36,553 bases of DNA from the IMG/VR virus record IMGVR_UViG_3300025410_000048, positions 1 through 36,553 of that record, one strand, 5' to 3'. The notes beneath the pieces are model-generated. The model had not been told where the DNA came from. It saw only the letters and a list, made by a program, of their open reading frames with translations, and ran no database searches. The DNA comes from a virus. The translations under genes and the position numbers were made by a program. This document shows positions 5,340 to 12,883 of the stretch, in pieces (position 1 is the stretch's first letter; every line of letters starts with the position of its first letter).

Positions 5340-6242
5340 TTAAGCGGCTTTTAGCTCTTCGCTAGCGTCCGCAACTTCATCAACCTTAACCAAGTAATCA
5401 AGGATTTTTTGCGCCTCCGCTCCGGCTTTTAAAATTGCCTTACTATCTTGCTTTAATACTTTGAGCCAAGAGGCAATATAGGACGCGTGCTGTAATTGCC
5501 CGTCAATTTTGAGATGAGCGCATAACATAGCGGCGCCCAGCTCTGCTACTAATTCCTCAAAGGCATAAGCACTATCGCCCCAACGCTTAGATTTTGAGAA
5601 GTCTCTGTCAATACGGCTCTTATGACCCGTCCAATGGCTTAACTCATGTAACGCCGTAGCGTAGTAATCCTGCTTGCTTTTAAAGTCTTCCCGCGCCGGT
5701 AACTGAATGTAATCGGACGCCGGCGCATAATGCGCGCTATTGCCCCCATGCTGGATTGTCGCGCCGGACAACTTGATAAAGTCTTCACACTCTTCGATAG
5801 TTTGAAATTCAGTTTTAGGCGCCTCAATTACCTCATCAACCGGCAAACCCTCAATAAAATCGGCATTAAATACGGTGTAAGTCTTAATCATGGGAATGAC
5901 TTTAGAGTCATGTTGACCCGTTGTAGGATTGAGAGCGCCCTGCACTTGTAATGGCTTATAGAAAATCACTTGCACGCCTTTAGCGCCCTTCACTACTTGA
6001 GCGCCTTTATCTTGCGCTTGCTTATATGTCATCCACTTGTCGGAAGTGCCGAAGGCGCCGGCAGATTGAAGCATGGATAACCATATAAAGTTTGCCCCGC
6101 GATAGTAAGTGCCGGACGCTGGATTATGAGGCGCTCCCTCATTAGGCTTACTGTGCCAAGGTTTAACCCAAGGCGCTGTACCGGCTTCTAATTGCTTAAT
6201 GATGCTATCTGTTATGGTTTGAGCGATATCTTGCTTATTCAT
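5340..6242 (-). CDS. ardC: ArdC-type antirestriction protein
   Basis: This 300-residue protein has the two-part build of ArdC. The N-terminal domain (about 1-130) is single-strand DNA binding, with the typical TAPWVKPWH and GTYYRGANFIWL motifs and WMTYKQA. The C-terminal zincin-like metallopeptidase domain carries ALHELSHWTGH (His199, Glu200, His203) and a likely third ligand in FEELVAELGAA. ArdC proteins of plasmids and phages protect incoming DNA from restriction. It is the first gene of the leftward block, next to the control region, which suits expression straight after DNA entry. The leader carries TAACTAG followed by AAGAGG. The catalytic residues look intact. Confidence 0.92.
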   Translation of the reverse strand: MNKQDIAQTITDSIIKQLEAGTAPWVKPWHSKPNEGAPHNPASGTYYRGANFIWLSMLQSAGAFGTSDKWMTYKQAQDKGAQVVKGAKGVQVIFYKPLQVQGALNPTTGQHDSKVIPMIKTYTVFNADFIEGLPVDEVIEAPKTEFQTIEECEDFIKLSGATIQHGGNSAHYAPASDYIQLPAREDFKSKQDYYATALHELSHWTGHKSRIDRDFSKSKRWGDSAYAFEELVAELGAAMLCAHLKIDGQLQHASYIASWLKVLKQDSKAILKAGAEAQKILDYLVKVDEVADASEELKAA

Positions 6243-6757
6243 TTTGTAACCTCTTATCTAGTTAAACATCTGGTTTAGGTGTACTACTAAGTTAGATTGT
6301 ATAGCAGGATTAGGACGATTAGTTAAAGTTATTTAGAATTATGTTGTTTTTATGAGATACAATAGTAGTTAAGATATAAGATATAATAACTAATAGTTGT
6401 AATAACTATATAAGATAGTTTGCTTACTAGGTTACTTGTTTAGTAGATATATAACAGGGTCTATCGTTAAGCGGGAAGACTGAGAGATTACCTCCCTCCC
6501 GTCCGGCTCACTTCAAACAATATCGGGTAATCGGGACAAATACTCAATAAAACAATACTAAACCCTTATGTTACAAGGGTTCTATGACGGTTACCACCTC
6601 TTAAACCTTATAGCGCGTGCATCCGGTTCATTGAGTGGGTTTGGGTCTGCTTAGGTGCGTGCCCCATTCACCTTTCCCCCCAAAAAAATTATCAGTTTTC
6701 TCTTTTCTGCATCTTTTATTTATGCGTATAATGACTACATAGCACATAAGGGATAGC
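6243..6757. promoter_or_regulatory. divergent control region
   Basis: These 515 bases separate the leftward and rightward gene blocks and hold no convincing gene. The left part (6290-6430) is very AT-rich with repeated TAAGATA and AATAACT words. An AACTAATAGTT near-palindrome lies at 6388-6398. A leftward -10 like element (TATACA, near 6290) has only a weak -35. The middle (6460-6530) is GC-richer. The right part carries the rightward promoter. A replication origin is possible but not shown. Confidence 0.6.
6704..6732 (+). promoter_or_regulatory. candidate promoter of the rightward block
   Basis: A perfect TATAAT lies at 6727-6732, about 25 bases before the first rightward gene. The sequence 17 bases upstream (TTTTCT, from 6704) is a poor -35, so an activator or a phage factor may be needed. 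It is the only perfect TATAAT I noticed in this control region. Confidence 0.45.
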
Positions 6758-6970
6758 ATGATGAATATAGAGTTAAGCAAGAGCGTTCCGCTCCCCGAAC
6801 CCAGAAGGACATACCCGTATAAAGAGATGGCTATTGGCGATTCTTTCCTCATTGAAGGGGGTAAGCTGCAAGTCGTGTGTAACGCCAATTACAGAGCCTC
6901 TAAACGCCTTGGAATGAAATTTGTAGCCCGTAGAGAAGAGATAGGAGTCAGAGTATGGAGAACGGCATGA
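6758..6970 (+). CDS. small conserved phage protein (YPYKEM...GVRVWR)
   Basis: This 70-residue protein contains YPYKEMAIGDSFLIEGG and, at the end, ASKRLGMKFVARREEIGVRVWRTA. Small phage and plasmid proteins with this pattern (an aromatic-Pro, MxxGDSF, then basic helix and RVWR) are common; their role is unknown, and the basic C-terminal half suggests nucleic-acid binding. AGGGA precedes the ATG. It is the first gene of the rightward block. Confidence 0.7.
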   Translation: MMNIELSKSVPLPEPRRTYPYKEMAIGDSFLIEGGKLQVVCNANYRASKRLGMKFVARREEIGVRVWRTA

Positions 6971-7182
6971 TGAACGGTACAGGACCTTCTTTCCTAGCCA
7001 TGGAAGAGGCTAAACGGATGTATATGGATAGGATTCAGAAGATGACCCATACCGAACTCTATATGGAGTTAATGCGGGTTCATACTGAAAGCTCTAAGCT
7101 CTTATCTAACGCTGAGAAGGAAATTATCCGCCTTCGTGAAGCCTTAGAAGGCTATGATGACTTCGCATCGAGAGACTGCTGA
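6955..7182 (+). CDS. helical small protein of unknown function
   Basis: This 75-residue protein is largely helical, with heptad-like EEAKRMYMDRIQKM and a long charged helix around residues 45-68. Two in-frame starts are possible. ATG 6955 has AGGAG 7 bases upstream; ATG 6967 has GGAG 6 bases upstream and overlaps the previous stop as ATGA. Its place just before the terminase invites a role in packaging, but nothing in the sequence proves this. Confidence 0.6.
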   Translation: MENGMMNGTGPSFLAMEEAKRMYMDRIQKMTHTELYMELMRVHTESSKLLSNAEKEIIRLREALEGYDDFASRDC

Positions 7183-7405
7183 AGACCGTATCTATTTGGA
7201 GTATCTCCGGTACATCTATAAAACGGAGATGATTCATGCTTGCCAATGTATCTACGATAAAGAGAAGATTGAGCTAGCAGCCAAGTGGAAGAGAAAGTAT
7301 CCTGAAAGCACTTACAAAGAGTTAATCAAGATGGCAAAAGACCCTAAAGCAAGAGCGATTATTGCCAATTGGGATGTGGATAACTTTAGAAGCGCATCTA
7401 AATGA
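7154..7405 (+). CDS. 83-residue protein before terminase, unknown
   Basis: This is a Lys/Tyr-rich helical protein (EDRIYLEYLRYIYKTEMIHA, later KWKRKYPESTYKELIKMAK). It overlaps the previous gene by 29 bases, and its stop overlaps the terminase start as ATGA. A small terminase subunit normally sits here, but those are usually longer with a recognisable DNA-binding N-terminus. I cannot assign that role. The start could be 7157, with a better spacing to AAGG. Confidence 0.6.
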   Translation: MMTSHRETAEDRIYLEYLRYIYKTEMIHACQCIYDKEKIELAAKWKRKYPESTYKELIKMAKDPKARAIIANWDVDNFRSASK

Positions 7406-9165
7406 AATTTAATTTAAAGCAGTTTTATCAATTTTGCGCCCAACTCAAGATTGAAACCAAAGAGCAAGGCTTACGCAACCTTGATGACTTGCTCGGTACC
7501 CAAACCTATGTCATGGATGAGATAGCGTCTGGACTAGAGGAGGGAATCCATTTCTTTGTAATCCTTAAAGGACGGCAGCTTGGAATCACAACCATCTCAC
7601 TCGCACTTGACTTGTACTGGCACTTCATTAACCAAGGTCTCAATGGCACTTTGGTTACAGACACGGAGGAAAACCGGGATATGTTTAGGGGGACGCTTGC
7701 CGCTTATATGGACGGTTTACCCAAAGAGTACCGAATCCCATTACTTACCCATAACCGGAATAGTCTTTCCCTCAAAAACCGTAGCCGTATCTTTTATCAA
7801 GTCGCAGGGCTTAGAGCAAAAGGTTCACTTGGTCGCGGCAAAGGTATCACCTTCCTCCATGGAACAGAGACAAGCTCATGGGGAGATGAGGAAGGATTAG
7901 CTTCCTTGCTAGCCTCGTTAGCTGAATCCAATCCTAAACGACTGTATATCTTTGAATCTACCGCTCGGGGGTTCAATATGTTCCACGATATGTATGTGAC
8001 TGCCAAGAAAGCGCGTACTCAGAAGGCGATTTTCTGTGGCTGGTGGCGTAACCAGTTCTACTCTGCTGACCCTGATTCTGATGTCTATAAGGTCTATTGG
8101 GATGGAAAACTGACCTCTGAAGAGAAGGAATGGACTAGAGAAATTAAGAAGCTCTACAACTATGAGGTAAATTCCCGTCAAATGGCGTGGTGGCGCTGGA
8201 AGTTAGCTGAAGGCATTAAGGATGACGCCCTCATGTATCAAGAGTTCCCGCCTACCGAAGACTATGCCTTTGTGATGACTGGCAGTTCTTTCTTTTCTAA
8301 TGCAAGGTGTACAGATGCCGTTAAGATTGCTAAAAAGATTAATTTCGATTGCTACAGATATGCGATGGGCGCTAATTTCCAAGATACTGAAGTTGTCAAG
8401 TCAACAGAAAGACTTGCAACGCTTAAAATCTGGGAGGAACCAATTGATACTGCTTACTATGTCATTGGTGCTGACCCCGCTTACGGTAGTTCTGATTGGG
8501 CTGACCGCTTTTGCATACAAGTGTACCGTTGCTATGCTGACGGTATGGAGCAAGTTGCTGAGTTTGCTACAAGCGAAATGAACACTTATCAATTTGCTTG
8601 GGTGATTGCTCACTTAGCGGGTGCCTACAAAAACTCTACCCTTAACCTTGAAGTCAATGGTCCGGGGCAAGCCGTTATTAACGAATTGCGTAACCTCAAG
8701 AGGCAAGCGTCTGCGATGGGCGGAGCGTATGGCGGAAAACTCATGGATGTTTTAGGTTCAATGCAAAACTACATCTGGCGCCGTAATGACACCATGGGCG
8801 GTATCTCTAACAGCATTGGCTGGATAACTACTTCCCAAACCAAAGAGCGGATGCTCTCCTACATGAAGGATTACTTTGAGCGGGGCATGATGGCAATTTA
8901 CTCCCTTGATTTGATTGAGGAAATGAAGACCATTGTGCGTGACGGAGCTTCCATTGAGGCTTCAGGTCGCAACAAAGATGACCGAGTAATTGCTAGCGCC
9001 TTGGCAGCAGCCGCTTTTGCAGAGCAGCTTCAGCCGCGCCTCATAGCTCAAAAGATTACCCGTCAAGTATCTCGCGCCCAAGAAGACCATACCCCTGAAG
9101 AAATTGCAGTTGGAAAGAATGTGAGCAATTACTTAAAACGCATTGGTGTCTATGGAAACCCGTAA
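7402..9165 (+). CDS. terL: terminase large subunit
   Basis: This 587-residue packaging motor and nuclease has an N-terminal ATPase with a Walker A-like KGRQLGITT (56-64), a likely Walker B region ITFLHGTETSSW (149-160) and the coupling motif YIFESTARGFNMF (182-194). The C-terminal RNase H-like nuclease has GADPAYG with Asp near 358, then EVNGPGQAV and the late acidic pair NKDDR near 524. It translocates DNA into the prohead through the portal and cuts genome units. Length and order fit the family. The ATG is coupled to the upstream gene. Confidence 0.93.
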   Translation: MKFNLKQFYQFCAQLKIETKEQGLRNLDDLLGTQTYVMDEIASGLEEGIHFFVILKGRQLGITTISLALDLYWHFINQGLNGTLVTDTEENRDMFRGTLAAYMDGLPKEYRIPLLTHNRNSLSLKNRSRIFYQVAGLRAKGSLGRGKGITFLHGTETSSWGDEEGLASLLASLAESNPKRLYIFESTARGFNMFHDMYVTAKKARTQKAIFCGWWRNQFYSADPDSDVYKVYWDGKLTSEEKEWTREIKKLYNYEVNSRQMAWWRWKLAEGIKDDALMYQEFPPTEDYAFVMTGSSFFSNARCTDAVKIAKKINFDCYRYAMGANFQDTEVVKSTERLATLKIWEEPIDTAYYVIGADPAYGSSDWADRFCIQVYRCYADGMEQVAEFATSEMNTYQFAWVIAHLAGAYKNSTLNLEVNGPGQAVINELRNLKRQASAMGGAYGGKLMDVLGSMQNYIWRRNDTMGGISNSIGWITTSQTKERMLSYMKDYFERGMMAIYSLDLIEEMKTIVRDGASIEASGRNKDDRVIASALAAAAFAEQLQPRLIAQKITRQVSRAQEDHTPEEIAVGKNVSNYLKRIGVYGNP

Positions 9166-9553
9166 AGTTAGAACCAAAGAAGAGCTGCGTAGGATTATTG
9201 GTAAATTCTTGCGTGACCCCAATCGCGGTATCAGCATTAACTTGTTTGCCGATGTCTGCGGAGTCAACGAGGCGCACATGAGAGATGTCTTTATCTATGA
9301 GACTGAAAACATGGGCGAGTACCTCCAGCGCCGGGTGTCTAAGGGCTATGACGCATGGATACGAGGCGAAGTAGCCATCATGCAAAACAAAGACCGAACA
9401 AAATTTGTAGAGTTCCGCAGAGAAGCCAAACCTAGAATGGCTAGAACAACGGGCTTGCAAGTGATTAACGGAGAGATTAAGATTAGGGTGGGTATAAGCA
9501 ATATGAACGATTATACGAATCAAACACTTGACGAGCAACTGAAGGGGAGATAA
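9152..9553 (+). CDS. possible DNA-binding protein after terminase
   Basis: This 133-residue, basic protein has a helix-turn-helix like segment (ISINLFADVCGVNEAHMRDV) near residues 26-45, followed by a long helix and a basic C-terminal part. It overlaps the terminase end by 14 bases. ATG 9152 is chosen because the upstream in-frame starts are TTG and GTG; no clear ribosome binding site is visible. It might be the missing small terminase subunit displaced downstream, which is inference from the putative DNA-binding motif and position. Confidence 0.6.
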   Translation: METRKVRTKEELRRIIGKFLRDPNRGISINLFADVCGVNEAHMRDVFIYETENMGEYLQRRVSKGYDAWIRGEVAIMQNKDRTKFVEFRREAKPRMARTTGLQVINGEIKIRVGISNMNDYTNQTLDEQLKGR

Positions 9554-9555
9554 CA

Positions 9556-10053
9556 ATGGCGGTAATCAACGACTATAAGTGTGAGAAGCATGGGTACTTT
9601 GAGGCTAGAAAGCCTCAATGTCCAATGAAAGGGTGTGCAGCAGAAGTCATGCTGGTTTTTTTACAAGCACCATCTCTAGTCTCAGAAAGGACTAAACGAA
9701 ATGATAAAACGGTTAAGCAACTGGCTATGGACTTTGATATGTCAAACATCAAGTCAACCCGCGAAGGAGAAAACCAAGCCGGCTTCTTCACGCGCAAAAA
9801 CAAAACCAGCAAAAAGCAGCTCGAACACGAAAAAGCCGCAGCCGAATCAAAGCAGCGCGAAGCGCGCCCGGGGGACTCGGCAATCTGGGGCGGCAAAGGC
9901 GGAATGAATATGGGGTCTATACTGGGAGGAAATCAGTTCCGTTCAGTAGCCGGAGAGTCCGTTGGTTTCAATCCAAAAGATGCTGGCAACTTGACGGGAC
10001 CTAAAGCGGCAAGTTATATTGCAGACCATGAGAACCTTACTGTGAAAAAGTAA
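9556..10053 (+). CDS. protein with N-terminal zinc-ribbon-like motif
   Basis: This 165-residue protein has an N-terminal YKCEKHGYFEARKPQCP and KGC arrangement, consistent with a small Cys/His zinc site. A long basic helical middle (about 50-105) and a Gly/Asn-rich tail follow. GGGGAG precedes the ATG. Small proteins with a YKCE.HGYFE start occur just ahead of the portal in other podoviruses in my recollection; their role in head assembly is not established. Confidence 0.65.
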   Translation: MAVINDYKCEKHGYFEARKPQCPMKGCAAEVMLVFLQAPSLVSERTKRNDKTVKQLAMDFDMSNIKSTREGENQAGFFTRKNKTSKKQLEHEKAAAESKQREARPGDSAIWGGKGGMNMGSILGGNQFRSVAGESVGFNPKDAGNLTGPKAASYIADHENLTVKK

Positions 10054-11712
10054 ATGAGAATCCCAGAGAACAACGAAGCTAGAGAAATTTTTTATCTTGA
10101 TTTAATTCAAAAGTGTCTAGTTTCGATAGATGAGCGCAAAGCGGATTACTCATCTTTGCGTTCATGGTTCTTGTTTGGCAATGGTCCAGATGAAGGTCCG
10201 GCAATCTTTAATAAGATTTATCCGCATATTGACCAGCTTACCAGCTTTTTATACTCGGCAGAAACAACACGATTCTCAATCAATACTGGCGCTGCGGTAC
10301 CAACGCTAGAACAAATTAAAGTCCCAACCTTAACAAAAGCCCTTAATGATGAGTGGCTTAATTCCAATGCAGACCAAGTGTTTAGCTTGGCATTGACATG
10401 GGCTTTAGTGTTCAACACAACTTATGTAAAACTGGTGATGAATAACGGTATTCATCCGTTTATGATTGAGCCGTCATCTATGGGTGTATTGCGCGAAGAT
10501 ACGCCGCAATCTGATAGACAAGAAGCCATTGTTCAGATTTATTACATTACTCGCAGCGAGTTGTACAACAGACTGTACAAGCATCCTAAGCGCGAGCAGA
10601 TTGTTAAGCGAGTCACTTCAGGCTATCACGCTAAAACCGATGAAGTTCCTGAAGGCGTTAATCGAATTATCATGTCACAGTCTCAACCTGAGATGTACGG
10701 TAATGTGGATTTAGACTTAGCTGGCATGAATCGTTATAAAGCTCGGGTAGCTGAAGACACAATCAAAATGCACGAACTTTGGGTATGGAATGACGATACT
10801 CAAGACTATCAAGTAGTAACAATGGCAGACCCCGATATAGTTATTTATGACCGTCCGGGCGCGTCTTTATTTCTAAAGGGCGAATGTCCTTTTGTTCAGA
10901 TTACTCCTAACCCTCAGTTTGATTATTACTGGGGCTTGTCAGAGGTTCAGCGCCTTGTACAGTTACAAGGATTGCGTAACAACCGTATGACAGAGGTATT
11001 GGATTTGCTTTCTAAACAAGTAAACCCACCAACCGTATTTACTGGCTTTACTGGCATTACCGATGAGAAAGCGTTTGCTTTCCAGCGCGCAGGGTCTTTT
11101 GTGTCTAACGATATGCCTAACAGCAAAGTGGACAGACTCTCGCCTAATATGCCGCCAGAACTTTTTGAGGTGATACATGAAGTTGATGCAATGTTCGCTG
11201 AAGCTAGCGGTATCAGTAGCGTTCTTAGTGGTCGTGGCGAGCAAGGTGTACGCTCCGCTGGACACGCAAGCCAATTGGCTAGACTTGGTTCAAGCCGCGC
11301 TAAGAAACGCGCTCTCATTGTTGAAGATAGTTTAGAGAAAGTCGCAACGCTATATCTCAAGCTCATGCAAGCCTATGACAATACTCACTTTTCTGATGAG
11401 TACGGCAACAAATTTATTGCAGAACAATTTACTAAAGACTTTGTGGTTAAAGTGGACGCCCACTCTAATAGCCCAATCTTTACTGAAGACTTACGCGCAC
11501 TTGCATTTAATTTATTTAAAGCGCAAGCTATTGATAAGCAATCTTTACTTGACTTGCTTGAGCCTCCGATGAAAGAATTGCTCAAAGACAGATTAAAGAA
11601 ACGCGAAGAAAATGCAGCACAGGCACAGGCAGGAGGCGCCGCTTCAGCAACACCAGCGCAGCCAAAGCCTAAAGGCGGTAAACCAGATTTGAAATTGGCG
11701 GAGGGTACATAA
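10054..11712 (+). CDS. portal protein
   Basis: This 552-residue protein directly follows the terminase group and has portal features: an early helical SYSSLRSWFLFG-like region (residue Tyr31 to Gly44), a core with TYVKLVMNNGIHPFMIEPSSMG, and a long helical region around 330-430 (ASGISSVLSGRGEQGVRSAG, then LARLGSSRAKKRALIVEDSL). It ends in an Ala/Lys/Pro-rich tail. Portals form the ring through which DNA enters and leaves the head. Assignment rests on position, size and pattern rather than a single diagnostic motif. The start follows the previous stop directly with no clear ribosome binding site. Confidence 0.82.
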   Translation: MRIPENNEAREIFYLDLIQKCLVSIDERKADYSSLRSWFLFGNGPDEGPAIFNKIYPHIDQLTSFLYSAETTRFSINTGAAVPTLEQIKVPTLTKALNDEWLNSNADQVFSLALTWALVFNTTYVKLVMNNGIHPFMIEPSSMGVLREDTPQSDRQEAIVQIYYITRSELYNRLYKHPKREQIVKRVTSGYHAKTDEVPEGVNRIIMSQSQPEMYGNVDLDLAGMNRYKARVAEDTIKMHELWVWNDDTQDYQVVTMADPDIVIYDRPGASLFLKGECPFVQITPNPQFDYYWGLSEVQRLVQLQGLRNNRMTEVLDLLSKQVNPPTVFTGFTGITDEKAFAFQRAGSFVSNDMPNSKVDRLSPNMPPELFEVIHEVDAMFAEASGISSVLSGRGEQGVRSAGHASQLARLGSSRAKKRALIVEDSLEKVATLYLKLMQAYDNTHFSDEYGNKFIAEQFTKDFVVKVDAHSNSPIFTEDLRALAFNLFKAQAIDKQSLLDLLEPPMKELLKDRLKKREENAAQAQAGGAASATPAQPKPKGGKPDLKLAEGT

Positions 11713-11879
11713 TGGCAACTAGAGGAACGGTATCTCCTAAGGCGGACCAGCCTAGGGTAAGCACTAGCTCATTGCGTGAGACTTCTGCTCCAGCAAATTT
11801 GCAGTATCGTGTACAAGGTATTAAAACATTTACTGGTAGAGATACCCGTAAAACTGGTAGAGAATTAGGTAGGGGATAA
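11712..11879 (+). CDS. 55-residue basic protein after portal
   Basis: The frame MATRGTVSPKADQPRVSTSS continues to a basic end with KTFTGRDTRKTGRELGRG. Its ATG shares one base with the portal stop. The composition (Arg, Ser, Thr, few hydrophobics) suggests a disordered, possibly DNA-contacting protein. It precedes two much smaller basic peptide genes. No family is recognised. Confidence 0.6.
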   Translation: MATRGTVSPKADQPRVSTSSLRETSAPANLQYRVQGIKTFTGRDTRKTGRELGRG

Positions 11880-11896
11880 TTTTTTAGGAGATTATG

Positions 11897-11938
11897 ATGC
11901 GTAAAAGCTATAAAAAAAGTCGGAAGACTCGTAGATAA
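11897..11938 (+). CDS. 13-residue basic peptide MRKSYKKSRKTRR
   Basis: AGGAG lies 6 bases before this ATG; an ATG just upstream at 11894 would add one Met. Eight of the 13 residues are Arg or Lys. A good ribosome binding site and a second similar peptide 80 bases on suggest a real gene. By composition it would bind nucleic acid or another polyanion. Compare the small basic DNA-binding protein J of microviruses, a similarity of composition only. Confidence 0.55.
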   Translation: MRKSYKKSRKTRR

Positions 11939-12015
11939 GGTTTCCTTCACGGGAGAAAGGGTTGTGGCTGCCTTACCCTAAAAATAGGTGACCGTATGCT
12001 CAAGGAGATAATCTC

Positions 12016-12057
12016 ATGGCACGCAAAGCACGCAAAGGTCGTAAAGCTCGCAAGTAA
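12016..12057 (+). CDS. 13-residue basic peptide MARKARKGRKARK
   Basis: AAGGAG ends 8 bases before the ATG. The peptide is a short Ala-Arg-Lys repeat, with eight of 13 residues basic, and has the same length as the peptide at 11897-11938. The ribosome binding site lies inside a small GAGATAATCTC palindrome, which could modulate translation. A perfect GNRA-loop hairpin overlaps the stop codon. Function unknown; a protamine-like or RNA-binding role is inference. Confidence 0.55.
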   Translation: MARKARKGRKARK

Positions 12058-12124
12058 TCCGTAAGGATTGCTTTGGGTGACCAAACAAGTCCTACGGGGA
12101 GGAGGAAACTAAATAAACCTCCCC
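12056..12124 (+). ncRNA. candidate structured RNA with two GNRA hairpins
   Basis: In order: AATCC-GTAA-GGATT (12056-12069), TTTGG-GTGA-CCAAA (12072-12085), then a 7 bp stem of GGGGAGG with CCTCCCC (12096-12124, 15-base loop). The first two are perfect 5 bp stems with GNRA tetraloops, separated by two bases. No U-run follows the last stem. It could be a processed leader, a terminator or attenuator of the portal transcript, or a functional RNA; I cannot choose. Confidence 0.4.
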
Positions 12125-12126
12125 AC

Positions 12127-12155
12127 TTGACAATTTGTGATAGTTAGAATAAATA
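12127..12155 (+). promoter_or_regulatory. candidate promoter before the scaffold/capsid genes
   Basis: A perfect TTGACA (12127-12132) is followed after 17 bases by TAAATA, a moderate -10. Transcription would begin near 12162, just before the ribosome binding site AAGGA of the gene at 12183. It sits immediately after a strong hairpin, a layout in which a new, stronger transcript for capsid genes could start. Confidence 0.45.
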
Positions 12156-12182
12156 GTATTTAACTGTTAATTAAGGAAATAT

Positions 12183-12668
12183 ATGAGTGTTCCACCAGAT
12201 AAAATGATGGAGTTGATTAAAAACCAACAACCCGGCGGGGCGCCAGCTCCAAATATTACGCCTGAACCACAGGCAAACGGCATGTCGGATTCTTCTACCG
12301 CTCCAATGGGTACACCAATGTCAACGCCTGAACCTAAAATGGGTAACAAAGAAGGCGCAATGGTAAACCTTTCAATGGCTCAAGACTTGTTAGAACAAGC
12401 GCTTCCTTCCGTTGGCTCAGATAGCGAAGAAGGTAAAGCAATTCTTAATGCCATTAATGTAATAAACAAAGTTATCGGTCCTCGTAAGGGCAAAACTAAA
12501 GAGTTGCAGCAATCTGAAATTTTGCAGATGCTTCAAAACTTGCCTCAAGCTGGTGGTGCAACGCCTGAAGGTACAGCAATGTCTAAAGCACCGGCAGTAC
12601 CGAATATGCCTCCAATGCCAGCAATGGCGGCGGCGGGTCCAACACCTCAACCGAGTCCAGCTCAATAA
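12183..12668 (+). CDS. Pro/Gln/Met-rich head-region protein
   Basis: This 161-residue protein has low-complexity ends rich in Pro, Gln, Ala and Met, around a helical centre (about 60-120: NLSMAQDLLEQALPSVGSDS and the following ILNAINVINKVIG). AAGGA precedes the ATG. It lies between the portal and scaffold-like genes, so a role in head assembly is plausible. No known family is recognised. Confidence 0.65.
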   Translation: MSVPPDKMMELIKNQQPGGAPAPNITPEPQANGMSDSSTAPMGTPMSTPEPKMGNKEGAMVNLSMAQDLLEQALPSVGSDSEEGKAILNAINVINKVIGPRKGKTKELQQSEILQMLQNLPQAGGATPEGTAMSKAPAVPNMPPMPAMAAAGPTPQPSPAQ

Positions 12669-12677
12669 GGAGAAATC

Positions 12678-12863
12678 ATGGATTTATTTAAGCCAAGAGG
12701 CGCGAGCCAACCTCGCCGTCCTACTGACAATACGCAACAACACGGCGTTATTACTAACACTCCACGCTTTTCACAGCTTGGTGGTTTAGATAGCCCAATC
12801 AAAACCGGACCTAAGAACAAGATGCAAGTTCAAAAGCCCGGCGATGGCAAAAAAGTAATCTAA
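12678..12863 (+). CDS. 61-residue basic protein of unknown function
   Basis: The protein is polar and basic, MDLFKPRGASQPRRPTDN at the start and KMQVQKPGDGKKVI at the end, probably disordered. AAGGAGA stands before the ATG with good spacing. It sits just before the scaffold-like gene. No family is recognised. Confidence 0.6.
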   Translation: MDLFKPRGASQPRRPTDNTQQHGVITNTPRFSQLGGLDSPIKTGPKNKMQVQKPGDGKKVI

Positions 12864-12883
12864 ATCAGAAAAGGGGATAAATT

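Noticed and set aside
6628-6888. Minus-strand frame across the rightward promoter
   Set aside because: It overlaps the first rightward gene and the promoter and has no ribosome binding site.
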